This document shows, one piece after another, positions 1 to 8,037 of a stretch of 64,000 bases of DNA. The notes below the pieces were generated by a model. It ran no database searches. It was not told the DNA's origin and saw only the letters and a list, made by a program, of their open reading frames with translations. Position numbers and translations under genes: made by a program. This DNA comes from Mycobacterium lentiflavum. GTDB lineage: Bacteria > Actinomycetota > Actinomycetes > Mycobacteriales > Mycobacteriaceae. The stretch's first letter is position 1, and every line of letters starts with the position of its first letter. Location of the stretch: contig NZ_CP092423.2 of NCBI RefSeq assembly GCF_022374895.2, positions 5,022,001 through 5,086,000 of the forward strand, given 5' to 3'.

Positions 1-82
1 CGCGTCCATCGGCGGTGATGCGGGTGGTGATGTAGTTGGTGTCGCGGGTGAACTCCCCTGCACCGGCAACGTAGGTGGCCAT
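1..82 (-). CDS. Glutathionyl-hydroquinone reductase-like protein (5' end only)
   Basis: Only the first 27 codons lie in the window; the gene runs off the left edge. The N-terminus contains GEFTRDTNYITTRI, which I recognise from the actinobacterial YqjG/ECM4 (Xi-class glutathione transferase) family, where it precedes the thioredoxin-like domain. The catalytic Cys region is outside the window, so activity cannot be judged. ATG start with GGGGCAG upstream. The family call rests on this short stretch. Confidence 0.6.
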   Translation of the reverse strand, partial: MATYVAGAGEFTRDTNYITTRITADGR

Positions 83-347
83 GCCGACGATTCTGCCCCA
101 GTGGCAGTTATCGATGAACCCCGAACACGAACGGCGATCCAGACATTTGACTCGCCGCATGAATAAGCCGGCAACAATTCGTTGTCGACAAATGCTTTAT
201 CCCAACCACTTTCGCGGGTTCTTCGGCGAGCGCTCTCGCTTGCTCCTCGGTGACCTGCGCCGGCTGTACCATCGCAGCCTCGTCGCTAGCCGACTGTCGC
301 CGGGAGTGAGCACCCAAACTGGGACGCGGTACTCGCTGCGCCAAGCG

Positions 348-755
348 TTAGGCGTCGAGCTCTCGGGCCACGGCCTTGACCACCTCGGAGACCCGACGCG
401 CCACCTTGCGGTCGGGGTAACGCCCCTTGCGCAGTTCGGGCTGCACGGTGCTCTCCAGCAGAGTGATCATGTCCTCGACCATGCCGTGCAGCTCATCGGG
501 GCTGTGCTTGTGCTCGACAGGTGCCTCGCGCCGCGTCTTGGCAAGGGTGGGCGGTGGGTCGATCAGCTTGAGACTCAACGCCTGCGGTCCGCGCCGGCCG
601 GAAGCCAACCCGAATTCGACTTTCTGCCCCGCCTTCAGCCCCTCCACGCCCTCGGGCAACGCCGACGAACGGACATAGACGTCCTCGCCGTCTTCCTGCG
701 ATAGGAAGCCGAACCCCTTCTCGGCGTCGTACCACTTAACCTTGCCGGTCGGCAC
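348..755 (-). CDS. cspB: Cold-shock domain protein CspB
   Basis: A 135-residue protein with an N-terminal cold-shock OB-fold (about residues 1-68) that binds single-stranded RNA/DNA. RNP1 is KGFGFL (13-18) and the RNP2 equivalent is DVYVRSSAL (25-33). The C-terminal half (about 75-135) is the mycobacterial extension, rich in charged residues, ending in an amphipathic helix. An in-frame GTG three codons further upstream (764) is possible, but the GTG at 755 has AGGTGAGA at proper distance and gives the family length of the M. tuberculosis protein. It stands alone; the 265 bp between it and the gene at the left edge hold no convincing gene. Confidence 0.9.
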   Translation of the reverse strand: MPTGKVKWYDAEKGFGFLSQEDGEDVYVRSSALPEGVEGLKAGQKVEFGLASGRRGPQALSLKLIDPPPTLAKTRREAPVEHKHSPDELHGMVEDMITLLESTVQPELRKGRYPDRKVARRVSEVVKAVARELDA

Positions 756-920
756 TGGTCTCACCTGCTTGTCTGACGGAACTAACTAGGAATGGACAAC
801 ATAAGACGCGTCCCGACTGTGCAGGACGCGATGCGGATTCAGATCCTACTCGGGTGGTTGCCGGACCAGCACCCCCGTTTCCGCCTCACTCGCTAGGCTG
901 GCAGTACTGCTGGAGGAGAT

Positions 921-1325
921 ATGCGCCTGGTTCTGAACATCATCTGGCTTATATTCGGCGGCCTCTGGATGGCCGTCGGATACCTTGCTGCGGCGCTCAT
1001 CAGCTTCTTGCTCATCATTACGATTCCGTTCGGATTCGCGGCGTTGCGCATCGCCTCGTACACGTTGTGGCCATTCGGCCGGACCATCGTCGACAAACCG
1101 ACCGCTGGGAGCGGCGCCCTGATCGGAAACGTCGTCTGGCTGCTGCTGTTCGGCATCTGGCTGGCGATCGGCCATTTGGTGAGCGCGGCGGCCATGGCGG
1201 TGACGATCATCGGCATCCCGCTGGCGCTGGCCAACCTCAAACTCATCCCGGTGTCGCTGATGCCGCTGGGCAAGGAGATCGTTCCGGTCGGGGCGGGGGC
1301 CCCATTCGGGCGGGTGCCCGCATGA
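921..1325 (+). CDS. YccF-family inner membrane protein
   Basis: A 134-residue membrane protein made of two similar YccF (DUF307) halves. Hydrophobic segments fall at about 4-34 and 68-104, and each is followed by a PLxLANLKLIP- or PFGFAALRIA-type amphipathic stretch typical of the family. Its molecular role is unknown. TGGAGGAGAT just before the ATG is a strong ribosome site. The stop overlaps the moaA start (ATGA), so the two are probably co-translated. It corresponds in place to Rv0870c of M. tuberculosis. Confidence 0.85.
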   Translation: MRLVLNIIWLIFGGLWMAVGYLAAALISFLLIITIPFGFAALRIASYTLWPFGRTIVDKPTAGSGALIGNVVWLLLFGIWLAIGHLVSAAAMAVTIIGIPLALANLKLIPVSLMPLGKEIVPVGAGAPFGRVPA

Positions 1326-2401
1326 CGCTGACCGCACTGGGTTTGCCCGTGGTGCCGAGCCTGACGGGCGACGCGCCCGTCGCCGGAATGCCGACGGACG
1401 GTCCCCTGCTCGACACCTACGGCAGGGCCGCCACCGATCTGCGTGTGTCGCTGACCGATCGCTGCAACCTGCGGTGCAGTTACTGCATGCCGGCCGAAGG
1501 TCTGGACTGGCTGCCCGGCGAGCAGCTGCTGCGGCTGGAGGAGCTGGCCCGGCTGCTGCACATCGCCGTCACCCGGCTCGGCATCACCAGCGTGCGGTTC
1601 ACCGGCGGTGAGCCGCTGTTGTCCCGTCACCTCGAAGACGTGGTCGCGGCGGCGGCCGCATTGCGTCCCCGTCCGGAGATCTCGCTGACCACCAACGCCG
1701 TCGGGCTGGCGCGACGCGCGGCCACGCTGGCCGCGGCCGGGCTGGACCGCGTCAACATCTCGCTGGACAGCGTGAACCGGGAACGCTTCGCGGCCATCAC
1801 GCGCCGCGACCGGCTCGCCGATGTGGTGGCCGGCCTGGCCGCCGCCAAGGCGGCGGGGCTGGCGCCGGTCAAAGTGAACGCTGTGCTGGATCCCGCCACC
1901 GGTCGCGAGGATGTCGTGGAGCTGCTGGGGTTCTGCCTCGAACACGGCTACCAGTTGCGCATCATCGAGCAGATGCCGCTGGACGCCGGGCACCGGTGGC
2001 GCCGGGATGCCGCGTTGACAGCCGACGACGTGCTGGCGGCATTGCGGCCGCACTTCCGGCTGCGCCCGGACCCCACGCCGCGCGGTTCGGCGCCCGCCGA
2101 GCTGTGGCTGGTGGACGCCGGCCCGGATACGCCGGCCGGACAGTTCGGCGTCATCGCCTCGGTGTCGCACGCCTTTTGCGGGACTTGCGACCGCACCCGC
2201 CTGACGGCCGACGGCCAGATCCGCAGCTGCCTGTTCTCCACCGAGGAGACCGACCTGCGCGGCCTGTTGCGCGGCGGCGCGCCCGACGACGCGATCGAGG
2301 CGGCCTGGCGCACCGCGATGTGGGCCAAGCCCGCGGGCCACGGGATCAACGACCCGAACTTCATCCAGCCCGACCGCCCGATGAGCGCGATCGGTGGCTG
2401 A
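1322..2401 (+). CDS. moaA2: GTP 3',8-cyclase MoaA (molybdenum cofactor step 1)
   Basis: A 359-residue radical-SAM enzyme that converts GTP to 3',8-cyclo-GTP. The N-terminal SAM cluster is CxxxCxxC in DRCNLRCSYC (Cys48, 52, 55); FTGGEPLL follows. The C-terminal substrate cluster is CGTCDRTRL plus a Cys about 13 residues on. The protein ends in Gly-Gly, the MoaA tail that inserts in the active site. The start is the ATG overlapping the YccF stop. It overlaps the following moaD2 by 8 bases, so YccF-moaA-moaD2 form one unit. Confidence 0.93.
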   Translation: MTLTALGLPVVPSLTGDAPVAGMPTDGPLLDTYGRAATDLRVSLTDRCNLRCSYCMPAEGLDWLPGEQLLRLEELARLLHIAVTRLGITSVRFTGGEPLLSRHLEDVVAAAAALRPRPEISLTTNAVGLARRAATLAAAGLDRVNISLDSVNRERFAAITRRDRLADVVAGLAAAKAAGLAPVKVNAVLDPATGREDVVELLGFCLEHGYQLRIIEQMPLDAGHRWRRDAALTADDVLAALRPHFRLRPDPTPRGSAPAELWLVDAGPDTPAGQFGVIASVSHAFCGTCDRTRLTADGQIRSCLFSTEETDLRGLLRGGAPDDAIEAAWRTAMWAKPAGHGINDPNFIQPDRPMSAIGG

Positions 2402-2681
2402 GCTCCCCCTGGACATCGAGGACGCCGACGGCATCCAGGTGACGATCCGCTACTTCGCCGCCGCGCGGGCCGCGGCGGGCGCCGATTCGGAAACGGTGGT
2501 GCTGCGCGAGGGCGCCACGGTAGCCGAGTTGGTTGAGACGATCGCCGTTGCGGGTACCCGCCTGGCAACCGTGCTGGATCGCTGCTCGTACCTCTGCGAT
2601 GGCATCGCGGTCCGCGACGAAACCCAACCGTTGCGCTCGGGTAACACGATTGACGTGTTACCGCCGTTCGCTGGCGGTTAA
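2394..2681 (+). CDS. moaD2: Molybdopterin synthase small subunit MoaD2
   Basis: A 95-residue ubiquitin-like sulfur carrier. The beta-grasp fold begins at IQVTIRYFAAARAAAG and the chain ends with the obligatory FAGG, whose terminal glycine becomes the thiocarboxylate that MoaE uses to make molybdopterin. It has a GTG start inside the 3' end of moaA. Its partner, moaE2, lies about 1.3 kb away on the other strand. Confidence 0.92.
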   Translation: MAELPLDIEDADGIQVTIRYFAAARAAAGADSETVVLREGATVAELVETIAVAGTRLATVLDRCSYLCDGIAVRDETQPLRSGNTIDVLPPFAGG

Positions 2682-2684
2682 TTT

Positions 2685-2700
2685 TGTGAGATAGCTCACG
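2685..2700. promoter_or_regulatory. CRP/Rv3676-type operator before rpfA
   Basis: TGTGAGATAGCTCACG is a TGTGA-N6-TCAC(A) palindrome with one mismatch in the last base. In M. tuberculosis the cAMP receptor protein Rv3676 binds such a site upstream of rpfA. Its place here, just past the moaD2 stop and about 200 bp before the riboswitch, fits a site near the rpfA promoter. TGATAAC a few bases on could be part of a -10 element. Confidence 0.8.
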
Positions 2701-2894
2701 TAACGGAATGATAACGGGCCGGACACAGCCCGATATCGGGTTGTGGTGAGCTGGGCAAATCCCAGGTGTTCCTGCGTCTTTCGAAGATGTCCGTGCGGGA
2801 AACGCCGAGTTTCGCAGAAAGTGACGGGGCCAACAGAACCGGCTACGGTCTCCGGAGGCTCGCCAAGATCAACCGAGTGGCGGTCCTCCCTCAC

Positions 2895-3085
2895 CCGTAG
2901 CGCCGAGCTCCATCCAATGGGCGGGGGACACCGAAACCTGGATGGAGACGGGGGACCCACCGGTCCGCCGGACTGGGGTCGCGTGCGACTCCTTGGGGTG
3001 AAGCCGACGTCGGCTCTCGCGAGACGACGGAGGCCGGGTGACCTCTTGAACCCGAACCCGACAGCTGACCTCGCAGGCGCGTCAC
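2895..3085 (+). ncRNA. ydaO/yuaA-type c-di-AMP riboswitch in the rpfA leader
   Basis: The 425-bp gap between moaD2 and rpfA is a structured leader. It carries the ydaO signatures in order: GACACCGAAACC, GGGGACCCACC, TTGGGGTGAAGCC, and near the 3' end GAACCCGACAGCTGACCTCG, with GCGCC at the 5' side able to pair with GGCGC at the 3' side as P1. Such riboswitches sense c-di-AMP and usually shut off cell-wall hydrolase genes in actinobacteria. The aptamer ends about 20 bases before the start codon, next to GAGAGGA, so control of read-through or ribosome access is plausible. Boundaries are approximate. Confidence 0.88.
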
Positions 3086-3106
3086 GAGAGGAAAATTTCG
3101 GCGCGT

Positions 3107-3934
3107 ATGAGTGGACGTCACCGCAAGCCCTCGACATCCAACATCAGCGTTGCCAAGATCGCCTTTACCGGGGCGGTACTTGGTGGCGGCAGCATTGCCA
3201 TGGCTGGTCAAGCAGCCGCAGCCACGGATGGCGAGTGGGATCAGGTAGCCCGTTGCGAATCGGGCGGCAACTGGGGAATCAACACCGGCAACGGCTATTA
3301 CGGCGGCGTTCAGTTCAACGCCGGCACGTGGGCCGCGCATGGCGGTGGCGAGTACGCCCCGTCGGCCCAGCTGGCCACCAAGGAGCAGCAGATCGCCGTC
3401 GCTGAGCGAGTTCTCGCGACGCAGGGCCGTGGCGCCTGGCCGGTGTGTGGTGGCCCGCTGTCGGGTCCCACGCCGCGCGAGGTCCTTCCGGCCCCGGCCG
3501 GCTTCGACCTGCCGGGCCTCAACGGTCCGCTGGCGCCGCCGCCCGCGGACGCGCCTGCGCCCGACGCTCCTGCACCGCCGCCCGCGCCGGTGCAGCTGGC
3601 GTCCTTCGACCAACCGGCACCGCCCCCCGCGGACCTGCCCCCCGCCCCGCCCGCGGACCTGCCGGCGCCGCCGGCCGACGCGCTGCCGCCCGCGCCGCCC
3701 GCCGACGCCCCACCGCCGGCCGACGCCCCGCCTCCCGCGGACGCGCTGCCGCCCGCGCCGCCCGCTGACACCCCGCCTCCGGCGGACGCCCCGCCGCCCG
3801 CCGACGCGCCCCCGCCCGCGGATGCCGTGCAACAGGCCACGAAGGTGGGCTACACGCAGAAACTGTGGGAAGCGATCCGCGGCGAAGACATCAACGGCAA
3901 CGACGCCCTGGACTCGCTGGCCCCCGTCAGCTGA
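3107..3934 (+). CDS. rpfA: Resuscitation-promoting factor RpfA
   Basis: A 275-residue secreted transglycosylase-like muralytic enzyme that promotes regrowth of dormant cells. A signal segment spans about 14-39 (ends AGQAAAATD), followed by the Rpf domain about 40-115 with catalytic Glu51 in RCESGGNW and the disulfide pair Cys50/Cys113. Residues about 118-245 are an Ala/Pro/Asp-rich repeat tract (units like PPADAPPPADA), then a short charged tail. M. tuberculosis RpfA is about 407 residues, so the repeat tract is much shorter here. The start is preceded by GAGAGGA and the riboswitch. Confidence 0.95.
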   Translation: MSGRHRKPSTSNISVAKIAFTGAVLGGGSIAMAGQAAAATDGEWDQVARCESGGNWGINTGNGYYGGVQFNAGTWAAHGGGEYAPSAQLATKEQQIAVAERVLATQGRGAWPVCGGPLSGPTPREVLPAPAGFDLPGLNGPLAPPPADAPAPDAPAPPPAPVQLASFDQPAPPPADLPPAPPADLPAPPADALPPAPPADAPPPADAPPPADALPPAPPADTPPPADAPPPADAPPPADAVQQATKVGYTQKLWEAIRGEDINGNDALDSLAPVS

Positions 3935-3964
3935 CGCGGGCGGGCCGGCGCCGAACCGAAGGCG

Positions 3965-4390
3965 CTAGGCCGACCCCACCCATTCGTCGGTTCCATCGTC
4001 GAAAAACTGGTGCTTCCAGACCGGTAGCCGCGCCTTGATGGTGTCGACCAGTTGGGCGCAGGTGGCGAATGCTTCCTGTCGGTGATCGGCAGCAACCGCG
4101 GCCACCAGCGCCGCCTCGCCGATGTGCAGAACGCCGATCCGGTGGCTGGCCGCGACCGCGCGCACGCCGGTGGACGCCTCGCTCACCGCGGCCACCACCT
4201 CCGCCATCACCTGCGCGGCGGACGGATGCCCGGAGTACTCGAGCCGCAGCACCCGGCGTCCTTCGTCGTGGTCCCGAATCATGCCGACGAACCCAACGAT
4301 GGCCCCGGCCGCGCGATGGCCTACCAGTTCTTCATGCTCGGCCAACGAGATCGGCTGGTCGGTCATCGCCGCGCGCAGGACGACCGTCAT
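3965..4390 (-). CDS. moaE2: Molybdopterin synthase large subunit MoaE2
   Basis: A 141-residue MoaE-fold protein that, with thiocarboxylated MoaD, inserts two sulfurs into cyclic pyranopterin to give molybdopterin. The family features RLEYSGHP, HRIGVLHIGEAAL and the C-terminal catalytic-lysine motif PVWKHQ are all present. It is the last gene of moaC2-mog-moaE2; its start overlaps the mog stop by four bases. It faces rpfA tail to tail with 30 bp between. Confidence 0.93.
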   Translation of the reverse strand: MTVVLRAAMTDQPISLAEHEELVGHRAAGAIVGFVGMIRDHDEGRRVLRLEYSGHPSAAQVMAEVVAAVSEASTGVRAVAASHRIGVLHIGEAALVAAVAADHRQEAFATCAQLVDTIKARLPVWKHQFFDDGTDEWVGSA

Positions 4391-4869
4391 CGCTCGTGGT
4401 CTTTGCCCGCGATCTGGTCGAGAGCATGGTCGAGCACGTCGGCAAGCACCCCCAGCCCGTCACGTACGCCGCCGGGCGAACCGGGCAGGTTGACGATCAG
4501 GGTCCGATCGGCCACGCCGCACACGCCGCGCGACAGCACCGAGGTCGGCACGTTGGGCAGCCCGGATTGTCGGATTGCCTCGGCCAGTCCGGGAATCATG
4601 TAGTCGACCACCGCGACGGTCTGGTCGGGGGTGCCATCGGTCGGCGAGATACCGGTGCCCCCCGTGGTGAGGATGACGTCGACGTCGTCGTCGAGCGCCT
4701 TGCGCAGCGCCTCGCCGACCGGGTTCCCGTCGGCGACCACTTCCGGTTCCGTGGCCGAAAAACCGTGCTGCTCAAGCCATTCAGCGATGATTGGTCCACA
4801 TTTGTCGGTATACACACCGTCGGAGGCCCGGGTCGAAGCGACAATGATGCGTGCGGATCGGGCGCCCAT
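4387..4869 (-). CDS. mog: Molybdopterin adenylyltransferase Mog/MogA-like
   Basis: A 160-residue MoCF-fold enzyme that adenylates molybdopterin before molybdenum insertion. Diagnostic motifs are TTGGTGISPTDGTPD in the middle and NLPGSPGGVRDG near the C-terminus. I chose the ATG at 4869 because it overlaps the moaC2 stop as ATGA and gives the family length of 160; an in-frame ATG four codons upstream would overlap moaC2 further. It is translationally coupled to both neighbours. Confidence 0.93.
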   Translation of the reverse strand: MGARSARIIVASTRASDGVYTDKCGPIIAEWLEQHGFSATEPEVVADGNPVGEALRKALDDDVDVILTTGGTGISPTDGTPDQTVAVVDYMIPGLAEAIRQSGLPNVPTSVLSRGVCGVADRTLIVNLPGSPGGVRDGLGVLADVLDHALDQIAGKDHER

Positions 4870-5396
4870 CAACGCGCCCAACTTCCGGTCTTGCCACCCT
4901 CCTTGCGGAGCACGCGGACATCATCGATACGGGCCGCCGGGTCAACCGCCTTGATCATGTCGTAAAGCGTAAGCGCGGCCACGCTGACAGAGGTCAGCGC
5001 CTCCATCTCCACGCCGGTACGGTCGGTGCTGCGCACCGTTGCCACGATCTCGATGTCCGACTCACCCACGGTGAAATCGACGTCGACTCCGGTGAGCGCG
5101 AGCTGGTGGCACAGCGGGATCAGGTCACTGGTGCGCTTGGCTGCCAGGATGCCCGCCACCCGAGCGGTCGCCAGCGCGTCGCCCTTGGGCAGACCGCCGC
5201 TGGAGATCAGCGCGACGACGTGCGCGGTGGTCCGCAAGGCGCCCGCGGCAACGGCGGTGCGCTTGGTGACTACTTTTCCGCTGACATCGACCATGTGTGC
5301 CGCGCCCCGGTCATCGAGGTGCGACAGCGCGTCCGGGCGGGATTCCTGGGACTGCCAGGCCTGCTCAGGTCTGGACGCCCCGGATGCCCCAGCCAT
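4869..5396 (-). CDS. moaC2: Cyclic pyranopterin monophosphate synthase MoaC2
   Basis: A 175-residue enzyme that turns 3',8-cyclo-GTP into cyclic pyranopterin. Visible family motifs are HMVDVSGK at the start of the core, KRTSDLIPLCHQL, and EMEALTSVSVAALTLYDMIKA with the catalytic Lys at its end. The first about 25 residues (MAGASGASRPEQ...) are poorly conserved, so the exact start is less sure than the core. It heads the moaC2-mog-moaE2 operon, just downstream of the small gene ending at 5410. Confidence 0.92.
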   Translation of the reverse strand: MAGASGASRPEQAWQSQESRPDALSHLDDRGAAHMVDVSGKVVTKRTAVAAGALRTTAHVVALISSGGLPKGDALATARVAGILAAKRTSDLIPLCHQLALTGVDVDFTVGESDIEIVATVRSTDRTGVEMEALTSVSVAALTLYDMIKAVDPAARIDDVRVLRKEGGKTGSWAR

Positions 5397-5409
5397 CGGT
5401 GGCCAATGC

Positions 5410-5619
5410 CTACCGGTTGACGACCGTGACCGGGTGGACGTAAGGCAGGTGGTCGGATTCCACCGGGAACACCAGGTCACCGAACGGCGACAGCGCACCG
5501 GCGCGATCGGTCACCAGCTCGCTTACCGCATGGTCGTCGGGGTCCGTCGTCGGCCAGCCGTTGTCGACGTACCGGGTTTTGCCCGCCTTGCTCTCAGCAA
5601 TGTCAGCCACGCCGTACAT
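5410..5619 (-). CDS. Conserved small hypothetical protein (Rv0863-like position)
   Basis: A 69-codon frame whose product includes KTRYVDNGWPTTDPDD and PVESDHLPYVHPVT. I recall this as a conserved mycobacterial protein found between moaC2 and the Rv0862c homologue, with no known function. The start may be the ATG at 5619 or the GTG at 5610. No signal peptide or membrane segment is seen. It lies 13 bp upstream of moaC2, so it may be the first gene of that operon, and it is divergent from the helicase-associated gene. Confidence 0.7.
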   Translation of the reverse strand: MYGVADIAESKAGKTRYVDNGWPTTDPDDHAVSELVTDRAGALSPFGDLVFPVESDHLPYVHPVTVVNR

Positions 5620-5692
5620 TCTGACAGGTCGCGCACCCGCGCGTAACGCTAGTCGGAATGCGGATCCGCAAGCTGCTTTACGCTGGTCAGCA

Positions 5693-7945
5693 ATGACCGA
5701 CAACACCCCGGATATCCCACTGGGGTCCTGGCTGGCCGACTTGCCCGACGAGCGGCTGATCCAACTGCTGGAACTACGGCCGGACCTTGCCCAGCCGCCA
5801 CCCGGCAATATCGCGGCCCTGGCCGCGCGCGCCGGGGCCCGCCAGTCGGTCAAGGCCGCCACCGACGAGCTCGACTTCCTTCGGCTGGCGGTGCTCGATG
5901 CCCTGCTGGTGCTGCACGCTGACAGCACGCCGGTACCGACCGCCAAGCTGCTGGCGCTGATCGACGACCGCGCTCCCGAGGCCGACGTGATCGAGGCGCT
6001 GGACGACCTGCGGCGGCGTGCCCTGGTGTGGGGCGACGTCGCGACGCGGATGGCCGCCGACGCCGGCATGGCGTTGCCCTGGCATCCGGGGCAGGTAACG
6101 CTCGAGGACGGTTCCCGCACCGGCGAACAGATTTCGGAGCTGATCGACGGACTCAACCAGGCGCAGCAGGAGGTGCTGGACAAGCTGCTCGAGGGCTCTC
6201 CGATGGGACGCACCCGCGACGCCGCGCCCGGCGCCCCGGCGGATCGGCCGGTGCCGCAGCTGCTGGCCATGGGACTACTGCGCCGGGTCGACGCCGAGAC
6301 GGTCATTCTGCCCCGCCACGTTGCGCAGGTGCTGCGCGGCGAGCAGCCCGGCCCGATGGAGCTGACCGAACCCGACCCGGTGGTGTCCACGACGACACCC
6401 GACGATGTTGACGCCGCGGCCGCCGGGGCCGTCATCGACCTGCTGCGTGAATTCGACGTGCTGCTGGAAAGCCTTGGCACCGTACCGGTTTCCGAACTGC
6501 GCAGCGGTGGTCTGGGAATACGCGAAGTCAAGCGCCTGGCCAAGGCAACCGGCATCGACGAGCCGCGGCTTGGCCTGGTGCTCGAGGTCGCGGCCGCGGC
6601 CGGGCTGATCGCCAATGGCATGCCCGATCCGGAGCCGGAGAACGCCGACGGCCTGTACTGGGCGCCGACGGTGGCCGCCGACCGCTTCGCCGCGATGTCC
6701 GCCGCCGAGCGGTGGCACCTGCTGGCCAGCGCCTGGCTCGATCTTCCGGGCCGCCCGGCGCTGATCGGCGGTCGTGGCCCCGACGGGAAACCCTATGCGG
6801 CCCTTTCGGATTCGCTGTACTCGACGGCCGCTCCACTGGACCGGCGGTTGCTGCTGGGGATGCTCGCCGAGCTGCCGGCGGGCGCCGGCGTCGACGCGAC
6901 CACGGCGTCGGCGGCGCTGATCTGGCGGCGCCCACGCTGGGCCCGGCGCCTGCAGCCCGGACCGCTGGCCGATCTGCTTGCCGAGAGCCACGCGCTGGGC
7001 TTGGTGGGCCGCGGGGCGATCAGCACACCCGGCCGCGCGTTGCTGGCCGAAACCATCGACTTCTCCGCCACGGTCGACGCCATGGCGCGGGCCCTGCCCA
7101 AACCGATCGACCACTTCCTGATGCAGGCCGACCTGACCGTCGTGGTGCCCGGGCCTCTACAACGCGACCTGGCCGAGGAACTGGCGACGGTGGCCAACGT
7201 CGAATCGGCCGGGGCGGCGATGGTGTACCGCATCAGCGAGCAGTCGATCCGCCACGCCCTCGACGTCGGCAAGACCCGCGACTGGATGCATGCATTTTTC
7301 GCCAGCCACTCTAAAACGTCTGTGCCACAAGGACTCACGTATCTCATCGATGATGTTGCGCGACGCCATGGCCAGCTTCGCATCGGCATGGCCGCCTCGT
7401 TCGTGCGCTGCGAAGACCCGGCGCTGCTGGCCCAGGCGGTCGCGGCGGGCGAAGACCTGCAACTGCGGGCGCTGGCCCCGACGGTGGCCGTCTCCCCCGC
7501 GCCGATCGCCGAGATGCTGGCCACCCTGCGGGCCGCCGGTTTCGCCCCGGCCGCCGAGGATTCCACCGGCGCCATCGTCGACGTCCGTCCGCTGCGGGCG
7601 CGAGTGCCCACGCCGCAGCAGCGTCGGCCCTACCGCCCGGCACCGCGGCCGAACACCGAGACGCTGAACGCGGTGGTCTCGGTGCTGCGCAAGGTGACCA
7701 CCGCGCCGTTCGGCACCAGCCGTGTCGACCCGGCGGCCGCGATATCGCTGCTGTCCGATGCGGCAAAGAATCAGGACACGCTGGTGATCGGCTACCTCGA
7801 CGCCGCGGGCGTGGCCAGCCAGCGGATGGTGTCGCCGATCGCGGTACGAGGCGGGCAGCTGGTGGCGTTCGATTCGGCGTTGGGGCGGCTGCGCGACTTC
7901 GCGATCCACCGCATCACGTCAGTGGTGTCGGCGGGCAACGGATAA
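5693..7945 (+). CDS. XPB-partner, helicase C-terminal-domain protein (Rv0862c-like)
   Basis: A 750-residue protein of the Helicase_C_3 (XPB/Ssl2-like N-terminal domain) family. It has no Walker motifs. The recognisable domain is in the region around FLMQADLTVVVPGPL (about 470-600), a part otherwise found attached to XPB-type helicases. It sits about 90 bp upstream of ercc3 on the same strand, suggesting it acts with that helicase, perhaps as a DNA-binding accessory. The start is the ATG in AGCAATGACCGAC, since longer frames upstream have no family-like sequence. Confidence 0.85.
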   Translation: MTDNTPDIPLGSWLADLPDERLIQLLELRPDLAQPPPGNIAALAARAGARQSVKAATDELDFLRLAVLDALLVLHADSTPVPTAKLLALIDDRAPEADVIEALDDLRRRALVWGDVATRMAADAGMALPWHPGQVTLEDGSRTGEQISELIDGLNQAQQEVLDKLLEGSPMGRTRDAAPGAPADRPVPQLLAMGLLRRVDAETVILPRHVAQVLRGEQPGPMELTEPDPVVSTTTPDDVDAAAAGAVIDLLREFDVLLESLGTVPVSELRSGGLGIREVKRLAKATGIDEPRLGLVLEVAAAAGLIANGMPDPEPENADGLYWAPTVAADRFAAMSAAERWHLLASAWLDLPGRPALIGGRGPDGKPYAALSDSLYSTAAPLDRRLLLGMLAELPAGAGVDATTASAALIWRRPRWARRLQPGPLADLLAESHALGLVGRGAISTPGRALLAETIDFSATVDAMARALPKPIDHFLMQADLTVVVPGPLQRDLAEELATVANVESAGAAMVYRISEQSIRHALDVGKTRDWMHAFFASHSKTSVPQGLTYLIDDVARRHGQLRIGMAASFVRCEDPALLAQAVAAGEDLQLRALAPTVAVSPAPIAEMLATLRAAGFAPAAEDSTGAIVDVRPLRARVPTPQQRRPYRPAPRPNTETLNAVVSVLRKVTTAPFGTSRVDPAAAISLLSDAAKNQDTLVIGYLDAAGVASQRMVSPIAVRGGQLVAFDSALGRLRDFAIHRITSVVSAGNG

Positions 7946-8037
7946 TGGACTGATGCGTGCCAACGACGATGCTGGGGGCACCCCCAGCCGCACAGCGGCG
8001 AGGGGGCGCGCCGAGCGCAATGCGGAGGAGTGGCGCT

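Noticed and set aside
108..344. 78-codon minus-strand frame between cspB and the left-edge gene
   Set aside because: No family resemblance, no clear ribosome site; the C-terminal half looks like translated intergenic sequence. It could be a lineage-specific small gene but I cannot support it.
893..2434. 513-codon frame antisense to moaA
   Set aside because: It lies entirely opposite a confidently identified gene; long antisense frames are expected at this GC content.
3530..3835. Repeated Pro/Ala DNA tract in rpfA considered as a CRISPR-like or mobile repeat
   Set aside because: The units are in frame, irregular, and encode the known low-complexity linker of RpfA.
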